Notes: a model not told the origin generated them from the sequence alone. DNA of 64,000 bases from Euclidia mi (GCA_944739405.2 OX123191.2:4320830-4384829), one strand, 5' to 3'. Positions 21,235 to 33,146 are shown, counted from the first letter of the stretch. Made by a program: numbers and translations.

Positions 21235-21315
21235 CTCAACCCTTTAATGAGAAGAGGCTTGTGCTCAACAGTAGGACAGATTATAGACAAGGGGGATGAT
21301 GACAATGACAATGTT
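21235..21315 (+). repeat. RTE-like 3' tail fragment
   Basis: AGAAGAGGCTTGTGCTCAACAG and GGATGATGACAATGACAATG, a degenerate version of the tail at 45125-45185. Confidence 0.35.
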
Positions 21316-21367
21316 AAGACTATACAAAGCTTAATACTGTTTGACCAAAAACATGGATAATTACTCG

Positions 21368-21740
21368 TATATACAGGTTGTCACAAGACCCGTCACCAAG
21401 CCGCAGTCTACTCGTTGTGGACATCATGCAAAGTCATACTCACCAAAAATATTACCTGGGAAACGATATCTTTTAATTTTTTCACATTTTTTAAACCGCA
21501 ATTAAAAGCGCGCACGTGCAATGCTTGAAATACTTACTTATCCATGGAGTCATAGGGCATCTAACGAACATATTGGCTTAATGAATCGATTTATTACCTA
21601 ATTAGGAAAATTTCATACTAACTTTGAGCCTCAAAATCTCCTGAACCAGTAATTTCTTAGGTATGGTGCCGAAGTAAAAAATGTTTGTAGTGATTGGTAC
21701 AACATGGGATTTCAGTTTTCGTTAAGGGTCTGTTTAATAA
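21368..21740 (-). repeat. Interspersed repeat A, copy 3
   Basis: The reverse complement follows 12385-12780 from end to end, from GTCTTGTGACA through GATGTCCAC to AAAACTGAAATCCCATG. Confidence 0.75.
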
Positions 21741-21839
21741 TAAAAAATTAGCCTATTTATTTCCTGTCATTCAATGTTATATTGCATGCATTTAAAAAAT
21801 AATAATCATAATCATATAATCAATAAAGGTGTCAAATTC

Positions 21840-23560
21840 CATTTATTCAATAAACTTATTTTTTTATGTCAGATGTCATTGATTGAAACCCCTTCACGGG
21901 TAAAGGCCTCCTTCAGCTCTTTCCAAACCTCTCTGTTCATTGCTTTCTTTCTCCAGTCACTTCCTGCTACAGTTTTGATCTCATCTAACCACCTTTTTCT
22001 TGGTCGACCTCGTCTCTTTTTTCCTGTTGGTCCTTCCCATAGTGTAGTCTCTAACGTCCATCTTTTGTCAATATATCTTGCTATATGTCCTGTCCACCGC
22101 CATTTTTGTTTTAGAGCGCAAAGTAAGACATCTAATATGTTCGTCCTCCGTTGTATGTGCTCACTTCTTACTTTATGCATTCTTCTAATTTTCAGTATGC
22201 TTCTCTCCATTGCCTTCTGACATGTTACTAGTTTAGTTTTTATTTTAGTGTTGTAAGTCCACGTTTGGCATCCGTATGTGAGAGTAGGTAGAACACAAGT
22301 GTCCAGAACGGTCTTCTTAAGATGGAGGGGGAATTCCCCTTTTAATATTTTCCTTCGGGACCAAAACTTTTTCCAGCTAGTGTTTATGCGGCGTTCAACT
22401 TCGTGTTCCTCGTTTTAATCTTTGAATTAAATTTGTTTTCCTAAGTCCATTCTCCATTCTCCTAGTGTTATCCCAGTTTCAATCAGGGGTCCGCTTACTA
22501 GTCTAACAGGATTTGGCTGAATATTAGCTTTTCCACAGAGTGACTGCCTGTCTAACCTCCGCAACCCGAAGGGAGAGCAATATTCCATGGTTTAGACTGT
22601 CAGTTTATTAGAAGGTACTGACGCCCTATAATCACTGTCATAGATATTCATGACAACCGGGACCGACGGCTTAACGTGCTCTCCGAGGCACGGGACAAGC
22701 GATAATTTATAATTCAATACGCACATAAGTTTTCCTAAGTATATATAATTTTTTACATAATCGGGTGGACACATAATCTTTCCATTCAGATGTATGGTGT
22801 TTGTGTTACTGTTTGTCAATATTTTTCTTTTGTTTTCGTTCATTTTGAGACCAATTTTTTCGCTTTCCTCGTTCAGTGATAGTATCATGTTTTCTAAACC
22901 CTTAATTGTGAGAGAGTTGTCTCTGGTTCACTTTAGTCCCTACAGATTGCCACTTCAGATGGTCAAAGATGTTTTACAATACTGCTATGAACAATTTAGG
23001 TGAGAGAGGGTCTCCCTGTCTCACTCCTCTGCAAATTGGTATATCAGGGCCCCTTTTTTCCAGTTTGACTCGGCTTACGCTACCGTCGTAGAAGTTCTTC
23101 AATACTCGGATATATTGCTCGTCTATCTGACATTCATTCAGAGCTTCCCAAATAGATTCGTGAGAAATAGTATCAAACGCCTTGGCATAATCGATGAATG
23201 CAATATAAAGTGGCCTGTTGAACTCAGTGTATTTTTCCATAACCTGCTGCATTACATGAATGTGGTCTGTTGTAGAAAAACCCGCACGAAAGCCAGCTTG
23301 TTCCAACGGCTGGTGTTGATCAATCTTCGAATTTAATTGGCTTTGTAGGATCGATGTGAACAGCTTGTACATACTTGAAAGAAGACTAATTGGGCGGTAA
23401 TTGCCTATGCCAAGAGGGTCTCCCTTTTTGTATAAAAGAACTATATCTCATCTCTTCCATTGATCGGGCACCCGGCCTGTGCTGATGACCTTGTTGAACA
23501 AGAATGTAAGTGCGTGGGCTAGCAAGGCAGTATCAGCCTATAAGGCTTGATTTTTAGGGT
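21840..23560 (-). pseudogene. RTE-type LINE, 5'-truncated and decayed, split by a SINE
   Basis: On the minus strand, 23372-22974 encodes reverse transcriptase motifs: RAGFSTTDHIHVM, the motif A IDYAKAFDTISHES, and GVRQGDPLSPKLF. 22888-22741 continues with LKMNENKRKI and NYIYLGK. The C-terminal part resumes at 22435 and includes 22210-21869 with MRW-like WRWTGHIARYIDKRWT, GRPRKRWLDEIK and DWRKKAMNREVW. The YADD/FADD segment is lost or scrambled between 22974 and 22888. The family resembles insect RTE elements such as those described from Heliconius. The endonuclease is missing and frameshifts break the frame, so it is dead. Confidence 0.8.
22447..22729 (-). mobile_element. SINE S1, 5'-truncated, inserted in the LINE with an 11-bp duplication
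   Basis: TTTTCCTAAGT flanks it at 22436-22446 and 22730-22740. On the minus strand the body contains TATCGCTTGTCCCGTGCCTC, GAGCACGTTAAGCCGTCGG and CTAGTAAGCGGACC, the same as 59628-60016. The tRNA-like head is absent. Confidence 0.8.
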
Positions 23561-23569
23561 CTTTTTACA

Positions 23570-23905
23570 CCCGGTATATGTAAACGTAACTATATATATG
23601 TAACTAGATAACTGAAACTGCCAATAAACTTATGATTTCACCCTAAAATAAAATCGCCACGGCAAAGGGTCCAAAAATCAATCAACGGCTTCGAAAAACT
23701 ATCCAAATGAACAGCCGCATACAGTGAAGTGTGAATAAATAAGCCAGACTGCACTGGCCTCAGTACTGTCCCTAATTCTCATAAATCTAATATCAATATC
23801 CGCTAGGTCGGATCGAACTGGCGCGAATGATAACGCGTATTTATGTGATATTGGACGCTCTCTGAAAGAACTACGTTTACATCATGAGCTGTACCTATCT
23901 GAAAT
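23570..23905. other. no gene recognised
   Basis: No ORF or known repeat was seen. Confidence 0.35.
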
Positions 23906-23907
23906 AG

Positions 23908-24000
23908 TATATAGTGACTCCTGTGGCGTTGCTTGTGTCAATGGGCGGTGGTAATTGCTTACCATCAGGCGACCCACCTGCTCGTTTTCCGCCAATCATT
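23908..24000 (-). repeat. Repeat F fragment
   Basis: GTGACTCCTGTGGCGTTGC, ATGGGCGGTGGTAATTGC and CCATCAGGCGACCCACCTGC are the reverse complement of the 1745-1830 region. Confidence 0.65.
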
Positions 24001-24039
24001 ATAAAAAATAGTACCTATATTTTCTATTTCGGCAGGTCA

Positions 24040-24175
24040 CTACACTTCACCTCGCTACTTAACAGTGCACCAAGTGTCACGGGTTCGATTCCTTCAAGAG
24101 ACAATACTTTGTATTATCCACAAATTGATTGGTGTACTATGTGTTAGCAATAAATCGAGGTCCAGTCGTGATAGT
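24040..24175 (+). mobile_element. SINE S4 fragment
   Basis: A B-box-like CGGGTTCGATTCC is followed by GACAATACTTTGTATTATCC and ACAAATTGATTGG. Confidence 0.45.
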
Positions 24176-24179
24176 CAAC

Positions 24180-25115
24180 TATTAGCTACGAATGTAAAAA
24201 CGACATTAACATTTACAACTAGGTATAACATTACAATATGAACCGCCTGAATACTCCAATGACCCCACACTAACTTCAACGACCAGTATAAGAAACCAAG
24301 CAAGTAGATGTCTATAAAAGCAATGATCGTCAAAGTCATTAGACATGTCTACAATCTACGGTCATGTAACTCCTCTATTACTTGCACATTAAAACTAAAT
24401 TGCTATCCCTTCAAAGTCCCTTCAATAGTAAAGGCGTAACGTTTGTCTAACCAACTAAGCCAATCAGTCAGAAACTTCTACAATACTCATTCAAATCAGT
24501 TTTTATCAACGTTCTATAATAATCCGATAGAACCACTATTAAACTTTATATCGAACATTAATTAAAGCTCACCCATTGCTTTAATATCATAATACTCTAG
24601 ACCAAACATGCCAGACAATGGTACACCATGGGAGAATTTTCTCATAATAATCTCTTTATCAAAAGAACCATAACACCATGAAAATCTATTATAAGCGAAA
24701 CTATCCAATTTTGCACTTTACTATAATAGAGATAGGGTGTAAAATAAAGTTTGATGTCATGTGTACATTAACATAATTTCATAACGAGGGGTGAACATAT
24801 TTCTAATAACATATTTTGATTTTTTATAGGATTCTTTGTGAAGATTTGGCATTAATGTGTGGGATAAGAGCCGTCTGATTATGGCCAGCGTTGGGCTTAC
24901 AATGCGTGGTTGTGAGAGGTCGTTAATACACTGGGGTCGGTTCTGGTTACTATTGAGGGGTGTAATCGTAGTATATTTGTATTGATTTGTTAATGTCGGC
25001 CCGCTGAGTGAAATGGAATGGACAGTTGATAGTTTTATTAGATGATCGTGATGTTGTACCCTGGCGAACAGATACTTACACTGAAATTACATTATCCGAA
25101 CAATGATATACAAAT
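24180..25115. other. no gene recognised
   Basis: AT-rich, no supported feature. Confidence 0.35.
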
Positions 25116-25117
25116 GT

Positions 25118-25290
25118 ACAACATGCATAAATATACTCTCGCCTTTTCCTGTCGGGGTAAGCAGTGACAACGAAAAGCCACTTGCTTCTATCATTACAAA
25201 CCTCACGCGCTTACTTTACTTTTATTACCCTTTTCATGCATGCTCGTCGGTTCCGGGTGCTTCGGACCTTTCCGGTTTTAATGAAGGTAA
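25118..25290 (-). pseudogene. LINE-X 3' end, minus strand
   Basis: CTCTCGCCTTTTCCTGTCGG followed by GCAGTGACAACG, and GGTTCCGGGTGCTTCGGACC farther in, match 28450-28620 in order. A diverged fragment of the same LINE 3' region. Confidence 0.55.
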
Positions 25291-25299
25291 AACTTACTA

Positions 25300-27715
25300 C
25301 CTAATGTTCAAATTCAGTTGATTTAATAGCAACTCACTAATTCATTTATTGCCTTAAAAACGAACTTCAAAATTTCCGGTAAAGGAGACAAACTTAACGT
25401 TAAAAAAAAACCTTAAAATCCTTAATCTGTTATTTTACACAATAAAGAAACGATTTAAACTTTCAATGTCTAGGATCGTTATCAATTCAAATATCTAAAG
25501 AACACTTGAAAGGTATAAAGGAGTTAAGTGCGTAAAAATAACAAGTCGATAGTTCTTAAAACTTAACAATTAGATTGTAAAGAAAGGATGAAAAAAAGAG
25601 GAGAATTCTGAGGAGAAAGTGACCCAAAAACTTAATTAAATACTAGCACTATTTAAATTTTGGAGTGCTTAACAATAAGCTTTTTATGCAGTCTAGTTAT
25701 AAAAGATTTGTAAAAACAATGAAAAAGATACAGTCTTGTAATCTGTTTTGTACGTCATCGTCTGGTAACTGAGTTGCATTACGAAAGGTGCGCGGCGTGA
25801 GTTTAGACATTTACAAAAGTCGATAAGAAGAAAGCAGTAACAACAAGTAGTTAAGCTGTAGTAACAATTATTTTCTCGACGGTTATCATAGTTTACAAAT
25901 ACAATATCAATATGCAGAAACTAAATTCCAGAGCAGAAAGTAAAATTGTTGCAGTCTATAATATATGTATCTTCCTTCGTTCTTTCTGGCCGTTTATACC
26001 TTTCTCTATATGGTTCTAGTTCCATATATCCTTTGATCGGAAGCGTAAAACATGTGATACTAATATTAACTTGGCTACAAAAACTGCTCACAATCAAACA
26101 AGCCATAAAATTACAGTTTGTAAGTATAGCAAAAATGTGTATTGATTTTTGATATATGACATGAACTATGTTACCATGACCCTCAAGTTTGTTATACAGT
26201 ACTCTTGACTGTTAAAGTATCACATCACTTTTTTTTTTTCAATGAAAGCGTGAACATCTGTATTCTCGCAATTTTGACTCCGTACGTTTTCGATTATTCA
26301 ATTTAGATCGTTACAATAATAAATCTTGCACATTAAATTTAGAATAAAATAAATCAACGATCTCCGCTGTAGGTCCCCTAACTACAAACAAAAACCATTG
26401 TACTGAACCAATAACACAGTAACATTTTAAATAAACACTTTTAAAAATAAAAGCCAACATCCCTAACAAAAAATTAAGGGCTGAGAAAATAAATAGGTTC
26501 AAACACCCGCTGACAACGTAGCTCCACCCAATACTCGCGTTAATCCAGAACTACTATTAAGGGCGCATTGTTCTAACAACAATAAGAAGTGTACTTGCTA
26601 GAAGGATGCTCATAAAACACGCGTTAAGATCTTATTATAGGACATTTAGGAGACAAAAGGCCTGCCTCTTTACCGCGTGTAAATATCTACACTATACAAT
26701 ATCCTGCCACTCGCGAGTTATACGTGGCAATTTGAATAGATTCAAGTTCCTGTACCTTTCAAGACAATGAGAGATTTGTAAATGGCCGTATTTCTTTGAA
26801 GATGTACTTTGTATCCCTGCTACGAGGTTTGAAGTGAAAACTGTTACTTAGTTGCGGATTCTATGATTTGTTGAACTAGCATGCTTATGGTATTATATAC
26901 AAAGCTTAGCTTAGAGAGTTATTGATAAGCCATCAAACTTGCATTGAGAAATGATAATGTAATTATTGTTTTAAGTGTCAATTTGATTGTACAAGATGAA
27001 ACGTATACTGTCTTTACTAAAAGGTTAAAAATAACATGTTATTCTGTCGGCTGTTTTAGCTCTGTGTGTATTTCCAGCTTATATTTATAATTTTTAGATA
27101 CATGTTGCCACACAAAAATGCCATCTAACTATGAAGAAAGAACTAGTGAAATTCAGACTCTTCAAATTAGCTGAATTCAGTAAGCCAGAGCATGAAGTGC
27201 GCTTGTTTTTTTCTTTCACTGAACATTTCGAATAGGAGCGTGACAGATTTTGGAACTGCACACTGTCTGCATATCCTATTAGTAAATTGGGAAGTGAATA
27301 CGAACCCAAATCAATGCATCATTCTTTTATAACTTTACCCTATTATTTCCCAAAAGGTTAGAAGGAGCTCTGTTCATCAGCAATTTTTAACGTCATTTTT
27401 TAAATACAGAATATACGTTACGTTACTTTTAAAAAAGAAAACAATCGCACAGGAAATTATTTTTAATATTTGTACAGCACCGGACACAAAGAACAACCAA
27501 ATCCGAAACAATATTTCTTTATTAAAAGTGTTGTATTGGGAATAGATTAGATATAATCTGGCCTTGTAATCGTATAACATCTTACTATGGCGCTATTAAT
27601 TAGGTATTATTATTTTGGAAATTTTTGGAACCTTTTCCAAGTAGTTTCGAATAATTTTGCCGGTAAATACCACACTAGAAAACACTATAAGCTATTTTGG
27701 AGCCCTTTATTATCT
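25300..27715. other. no gene recognised
   Basis: One of the longest repeat-poor stretches here. Open frames are below 75 codons and show no domain; it may be intronic or intergenic host DNA. Confidence 0.35.
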
Positions 27716-27719
27716 ATAA

Positions 27720-27975
27720 AATATATTTAATGAACCAGATTCTTGCAGCGGCGTTACCCGCGTGGGGTTCCATTTTTAAAGTTTTAAAGTCAAAGGTAGC
27801 CCACGTGCTTCCATGATGTATGAGCTACTAGATGAGCCATGTTATATAGCCTTCCTCGATAAATGGGCTATCTAACACTGAAATATTTTTTCAAATCGGA
27901 CCAGTGTTTCCTGAGATTAGCGCGTTCAACCAAACAAACAAACAAACTCTTCAACTTTATATATTAGTATTAGAT
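27720..27975 (+). repeat. Repeat C copy
   Basis: GCAGCGGCGTTACCCGCGTGG, GATAAATGGGCTATCTAACAC, TTCAAATCGGACCAGTG, AAACAAACAAACAAAC and TATATATTAGTATTAG appear in order. It is the plus-strand equivalent of 29588-29785 and 40540-40760. Confidence 0.65.
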
Positions 27976-27984
27976 ATGATTGTA

Positions 27985-28440
27985 AAGTTTATTTTAAATG
28001 CAGTTGTTCATGCATGAAACAGTAACAAACCATCTTCAACCCATCCTCAGAAAACTTCCACGTTTATAGTACTAAGATAAAATTTAGTTAGACTCTGTGA
28101 ATCTCCTATTTTTGCGCATTTTTACGTAAGACTGAGATTGAAGTGTTCTTTGCAGTCGTATTAAATTCTTTAAGACTTTTAATACGTGACTTGGACATAT
28201 CTTGAGACTGCTAAATTTTCCTGAACATTTTACCTTGCAGCCTTTGACCTACAAGGTCACAAATTCTTGACGTGCGTGACGTCTTAACGCTCAGCTGGTT
28301 CCAAAAAAGTTCACCTTGTTATGTGTTTGTTGTAAACATGTTCTACATCAAAGACAAAAGCTTTTTGAGACAAGATTTTTTCTATTATAAGTCTGTCACG
28401 TGCATTTTTTCCATCACTATTCATAGAAATTACTTTCACA
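27985..28440. other. no gene recognised
   Basis: Nothing with support. Confidence 0.35.
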
Positions 28441-28449
28441 ATAAAGTAC

Positions 28450-28690
28450 ATACATATACTCACGCCTTTTTCCCGTCGGGGTAGGCAGAGGCAGCAGAAC
28501 GCCACTTGCATCTACTCTTACAAAACTTACGCGCTTCCTCTACATTAATTACTCTTTTCATACCAGCTCGCCGGTTCCGGGTGCTTCGGACCTTTGCGTT
28601 TTTAGAACGGTTTAATAAAGTATGAATTTTTTTCAATGTGTTCATTCTCATCACTTTAATATTTTTTGTATGAAATTTAAGTACTTTCAT
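28450..28690 (-). pseudogene. LINE-X ORF2 C-terminal fragment and 3' end, minus strand
   Basis: About 76 codons are open on the minus strand (28690-28460), with NRRAGMKRVINVEEARKF, CKSRCKWRSAASAYPDGKKA and a stop followed by GTATATGTATGT. This is the same C-terminal block as 14285 and 18345 but more diverged, which suggests another subfamily. Confidence 0.6.
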
Positions 28691-28699
28691 TACTTGCTA

Positions 28700-29580
28700 T
28701 GTTCAGTTATTGGCAGTTCTTGTCATCGAATTCACATCAATGCATAAAATATATTCTGTCATGTCAAGTAATGTCATGTCAATTCCCGTTATAATAAATC
28801 AAAAAAAAATTTTGAATACAAAGCGCGGAACTTTAAAATTGATTATTCTGTCATGATGTTGAATTTTCACGTCTCTTCCTTCGTGAGAAATGCTCAAAAT
28901 ATATCGTAAAATAATGTTATATCCCGAATTATATTCGCGTCATATTTTTTCGGGCACAAAAAATATAAACTGTTGTTTTGTTGAGAGTTGACACCCGTCA
29001 AATAGTTCAAACGGATGAGAGAGCTTTCCCTTGCTGTACAGTGATTTTGACGTTAACTGTCGGCAAATCATTTTATTTATAATCAATAAACCGTTTTTAG
29101 GTGATGGACTGCGACTCCATAGTTTTGAAGATTTAAATTTAGGCTGTATACGGCATAACTGTGCTGTGCACTTTATTTTTAACGCATATTGATAACAGCG
29201 AAAGCTTATCGGAGGGACTACTGTGTATAATCTGTATATAAATATTCTAAAACTGCGAATCCTAGATTGAGGATTTCAAGCTAAAAACTTCGTGCGTGCG
29301 CACCACAAACTTTGTAAGGACTTTTTGAAGACCTCGCAAGAGAACGTGATTGCAGAGTCTCAAAATCCACGACAATGCTTAGTTGCCCAAAAGACCAATG
29401 CGTAAGTACGGGAGAACTAACAGCTTTAGTAATACAACATGTATTTAATTAAGATTTGAATCTGAGAACTGTTGTTGTTACTGCGGCAGACGCATTGATT
29501 GTATAGCCACCAGCGACAACTTTGAACAAGTTGTTTTCCGTCATCTGTTTACTAATTATGGTGATGAATATGACAAGTAT
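28700..29580. other. no gene recognised
   Basis: No supported feature. Confidence 0.35.
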
Positions 29581-29587
29581 GAGAGTA

Positions 29588-29785
29588 TCTATACTAATAT
29601 TATAAAGCTGAAGATTTTGATTGTTTGTTCGCTGGAACGCGCTAATCCCAGGCACTACTGGTTCGATTTGAAAATCCTTCGATGTAAGATAGTCCATTCA
29701 TTGAGGAAGGCTCTATAACATGGAGTCAGGGAGGAGAAGTAGTCGTAAATAATGCGGGTGTAACCGCGGGCTCATCTAGTATAAA
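29588..29785 (-). repeat. Repeat C copy, minus strand
   Basis: CTATACTAATATTATAAAGCTGAAG, TGTTTGTTCGCTGGAACGCG and AATAATGCGGGTGTAACCGC; close to 40540-40760. Confidence 0.65.
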
Positions 29786-30136
29786 TGTTGAATTACGGGA
29801 CCTTCTTTCAAAGTCATCATTCTCATCATCATCGTCAAACTCTTGAATTAACTATTAATTCATTCAATATTTGTCATAATTAGATGGAATATATTTTTAT
29901 CCACAAATATTTAAAACACTTACAACTATAAAGTAAGTTAACATTTAATATAAAGCTTTTATACCTGTAGGCGTAGCAATAATTATTAGGCAAACCTACA
30001 ACAACGTAGCTAACATAAATAATAATAAATTAGAATTATTTTAACCTGGAAGAGCAATTTAACCTACGTTGATCCAGTGGATCACCTTCTATGATTTTGT
30101 TCTGAGTTTATTGATAAGCGCTCGTAATTATTCTAA

Positions 30137-30263
30137 GGCCCTGTTTCACCATCTCTAAGTAAGCGTTACCTTCCAGGTAAATTCGAAATTAGAACGAAAT
30201 TCGTATGAATTTATTTGCCAAGAAGTTTAACCAGAACTTACTGGACAGTGGTGAAACAGGCCC
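30137..30263. mobile_element. 127-bp MITE with TAA duplication (Harbinger-like)
   Basis: GGCCCTGTTTCACC at the left and GGTGAAACAGGCCC at the right are near-exact inverted ends (GGCCC versus GGGCC at the tip). TAA lies on both sides (30134-30136, 30264-30266). Three-base TWA duplications are the hallmark of PIF/Harbinger elements. Confidence 0.6.
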
Positions 30264-30467
30264 TAAGCCTATTTAAGGTTTAAGTTCACATTACAACTGT
30301 CTGGAATAATCGACATACGCACTTTGTTCGATGTTAGGTCTTGAATGACAAGTATTATTTTAATAATAAATATGAATTATTTGAAACTTTAACCAATTTT
30401 TTCTTTGGACTTCTTTGACTTTAAATGTTTTTCATGTATAATATTACATTGTAAGTAATGTGTAACT

Positions 30468-30635
30468 TTTAAGAAGCCGTGTTAAGGAGGCTAGAAGCTA
30501 TTTATTGTTTTAAATTGATAGCGTTACATTTTATTGTTTTAATTATACCTTTAAGAAGCCATGTTAAGGAGGTTAGTAGCTTTTTTTTTTAAATTGATAG
30601 CGTTACATTTTATTATTTTAATTATACCTATAAAT
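30468..30635 (+). repeat. Tandem duplication, two units of about 84 bp
   Basis: TTAAGAAGCC[GA]TGTTAAGGAGG and AAATTGATAGCGTTACATTT occur in both units with a few substitutions. Confidence 0.75.
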
Positions 30636-30764
30636 AACCTAGACGTTGACTGTGGTTTCGTAGTGCTAGTTTCAATATCAATTATTTTCAAACATTTTTC
30701 CGTCGCTACATTATCCTCAATACCCTACATATCCAATGTATAGGAAAATATTTGAAAATTCTTT

Positions 30765-30840
30765 GCATGAACATGGATGTTTGTCTTGGTCTGGGTATTT
30801 CTATGTATAATATGTATGTATTTACAAAAAGAAGTATGTA
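30765..30840 (+). mobile_element. SINE S2, 3' tail only
   Basis: CATGAACATGGATGTTTGTC, TTGGTCTGGGTATTTCTATG and TATGTATGTATTTAC match the reverse complement of 42100-42200. Confidence 0.65.
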
Positions 30841-30859
30841 TGTATCCTTATTTTAAATT

Positions 30860-31195
30860 GTCTTTCGGGATTTATACCACGTTCCTTTGTTTGGAGTAAC
30901 CGATATTTCGGCACTGTTGCAAGCGCCATGTTCACGGATCTACTGAGGGTATTGCGGGTGGATGAATGTTACGAGCAAGTATAACGGTCTACCCGCTTTC
31001 TTACTCGTTTTTTTGCGTACAAAACCACTGCCACTGTTTTCACTATCGCACTGTACCCGATCACGACATACTACACTCACTACGTCAGTTCGCGGTTTGA
31101 CTTTTTTATTTTCACGGGTTTTACATAGACGTACCACTGGATGCCAGATACTCGACAGTTGAAACCCATCCTCTGTACTGAAATTTCTGAACTTT
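30860..31195 (-). repeat. Interspersed repeat E, joined to RTE fragment
   Basis: The first 160 bases match 42828-42990 in the same orientation (GTCTTTCGGGAT, CCGATATTTCGGCACTG, GGTATTGCGGGTGGATGAATG). The remaining part to 31195 has no second copy here. The adjacent RTE open frame runs through it by chance. It may be the 3' region of a Penelope- or CR1-type element, but this is not demonstrated. Confidence 0.5.
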
Positions 31196-32170
31196 TTAAT
31201 TTCAATAGCGTCGTGTTGCAGGAGTGAACCGAGGTAGCGAAAGTCGGAGCATACTGGTAGGGGTATACCGCCGAGTGTAACCGGGCTTGGACTAGAGAGG
31301 CCGCCAAAGTCACAGAACATGTATTCAGTTTTGGTTCTGCTTATCCTAAGGCCTACGTTCTCCAGTGTCGGCTGCCACTCCTCCAGCTTGCTCTGCACCT
31401 CCTGTCCACTTTCTGCTACCAGGACGATGTCGTCGGCAAACAGCATGCACCAGGGTGCCTCTTCCTGTATGTCCGATGATATGGCATCCATAATCAACAA
31501 GAAGAGGTAAGGACTAAGAGCCGACCCTTGGTGCAAGCCTACAGCCACATCGAATCTGGCTGTGATTCCAGCTGCGGACCGGACTTGCGTGTGGCATTCA
31601 GCATACATAGCTTGGATCAACTTCAGGTACTTTTCAGGCACTCCTTTCTTCTTGAGGGCCCACCACAAGACTTCACGCGGTACCCGGTCATATGCCTTTT
31701 CGAGGTCAACGAATACCATATGCAAATTTTTATGCGCCTCCCTGTATTTTTCACAAATTTGGCGAAGTGCAAAAATTGCATCCACCGTACCTCGACCAGG
31801 CATAAAACCGAATTGGTTACGTGAAATCTCACTCTCTGCTCGCAAACGTCGCTCAATTACTCTCTCCCATACTTTCATACTATGAGGCATTAACTTTATT
31901 CCCCGATAATTGTTGCATTCTTGGACATCTCCCTTATTTTTAAAAATGGGCACTAGGTAACTGCTGCACCATTCCTTGGGTTCTGTCTCTTCATGCAACA
32001 TCTTATTGAAGAATAAAGTCAGCCACGCCCATCCATCCTCCCCTAACACCTTCCATGCTTCTACTGGTATTCCATCTGGTCCTAATGCTTTCCCATTCTT
32101 CATTCCACTCACAGCCCGTCTTACCTCATCCTTACTTATTACATTCACTAGTCCAATATTCTTCGCCTTG
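31196..32170 (-). pseudogene. RTE-type LINE reverse transcriptase fragment
   Basis: On the minus strand an uninterrupted frame covers the reverse transcriptase fingers and palm. It starts near NVISKDEVRRAVSGMKNGKA and contains GPDGIPVEAWK, NYRGIKLMPHSMKVWERV, FGFMPGRGTVDAIF, motif A FVDLEKAYDRVPREVLWW, GLHQGSALSPYLF and the catalytic LFADDIVLV (about residues 237-245). It ends at FRYLGSLLQHDA, where homology stops and repeat E begins. The N-terminal endonuclease and C-terminal region are missing. The catalytic aspartates are present, yet without those domains it is not a working element. It overlaps the 14858-15476 fragment of the same family by only about 60 bases. Confidence 0.85.
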
Positions 32171-32174
32171 TTCT

Positions 32175-32695
32175 CAAGTTACCAGCTTCACTCATAATAT
32201 AAAAAAACATTATATAGAACTCTTGAACTTGAACCTTCAAACTATGTAGAATACTTGTTATACGGAGGTCAAGAGTGAACTCTGTTTATACACTTAATGC
32301 TGTATGAACATACACTTTATATAGGGAGTGCTATATCTATTTTGTACTTAATCTAGCACTTCAATAGAGAACATACCACACATTTATTATTCTGTGATTC
32401 GTATTGGATATAATATAAAAAAATCCAATTTCATATTGACAGGTAGCGAGTTTTTATCGGTCATGTCATCAAAGCGTATATTTATTTCATGCGATGTATC
32501 GTCCAAAATATAAAATAGAATTTAGGCAACCTGGCGAATTTCGCTCGAAATATTACTATCGCAAATATTTAGAGTCAGCTATAAATCTAAAACCTATTTG
32601 TTTTCAAGACTACAAATTAAAGATATCTTGACTTTATTGAAGATACGTTTTTATGAAGATATTAAAATAGAAAATGATTTAAGTCTACAAATTTA
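32175..32695. other. no gene recognised
   Basis: AT-rich, no supported feature. Confidence 0.35.
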
Positions 32696-32699
32696 GTTA

Positions 32700-32850
32700 C
32701 CGTAGTGCGTGTAGTGCTCATAGCGAAGCGGCTTGGCTTCACTTTTGTAATATGCCGGCAAAGTTAAGCAACGTTTGTACAGATCGCCACTTAGATGGGT
32801 GACGGGTACGTCAGACTATGTAAGAGGCCTTTGCGTGGGCTGAAAAGTGT
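32700..32850 (+). mobile_element. 5S rRNA-derived SINE copy
   Basis: AAAGTTAAGCAACGTTTGT and CCACTTAGATGGGTGACGG correspond to the 5S rRNA A-box and C-box blocks with near-native spacing. The upstream GTGCTCATAGCGAAGCGG and downstream GCGTGGGCTGAAAAG parts are shared with 5100-5270. Confidence 0.7.
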
Positions 32851-33146
32851 AAAATCAACAAGAAAGTCGATTTTAAATTACTTGAAAACATGCAGGATCA
32901 TCGTAGAAGTCATTAATTTGTCATGCATATTATTTAGTGCTCTTCTTTGACCTTCATTTATTTAGAGCTCTTTTCTGACCTTGTTTTAAAACAGGGAATA
33001 AATATATTTCCAACATTACCAATAATAGTCTGGGCTATGTTTGTGTAGTCCTAACACAGACAGAGGCAAAAATTTGGTAAATGATCCGTCTCTATAATTA
33101 GTAAGAACAAATAACAAAATTAAGATGGCCTAATACAAAAAAAAAA

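Noticed and set aside
21774..22220. 148-codon plus-strand open frame
   Set aside because: It is the antisense of the RTE C-terminal coding region.
30940..31195. Last 85 codons of the RTE frame as a novel C-terminal domain
   Set aside because: They are translated from repeat E, part of which occurs alone at 42828, so the fusion looks accidental.
32700..32850. Possible 5S rRNA gene
   Set aside because: Only the internal promoter blocks are conserved. The outer stem is lost and the same non-5S flanks occur in other copies, so it is a SINE.
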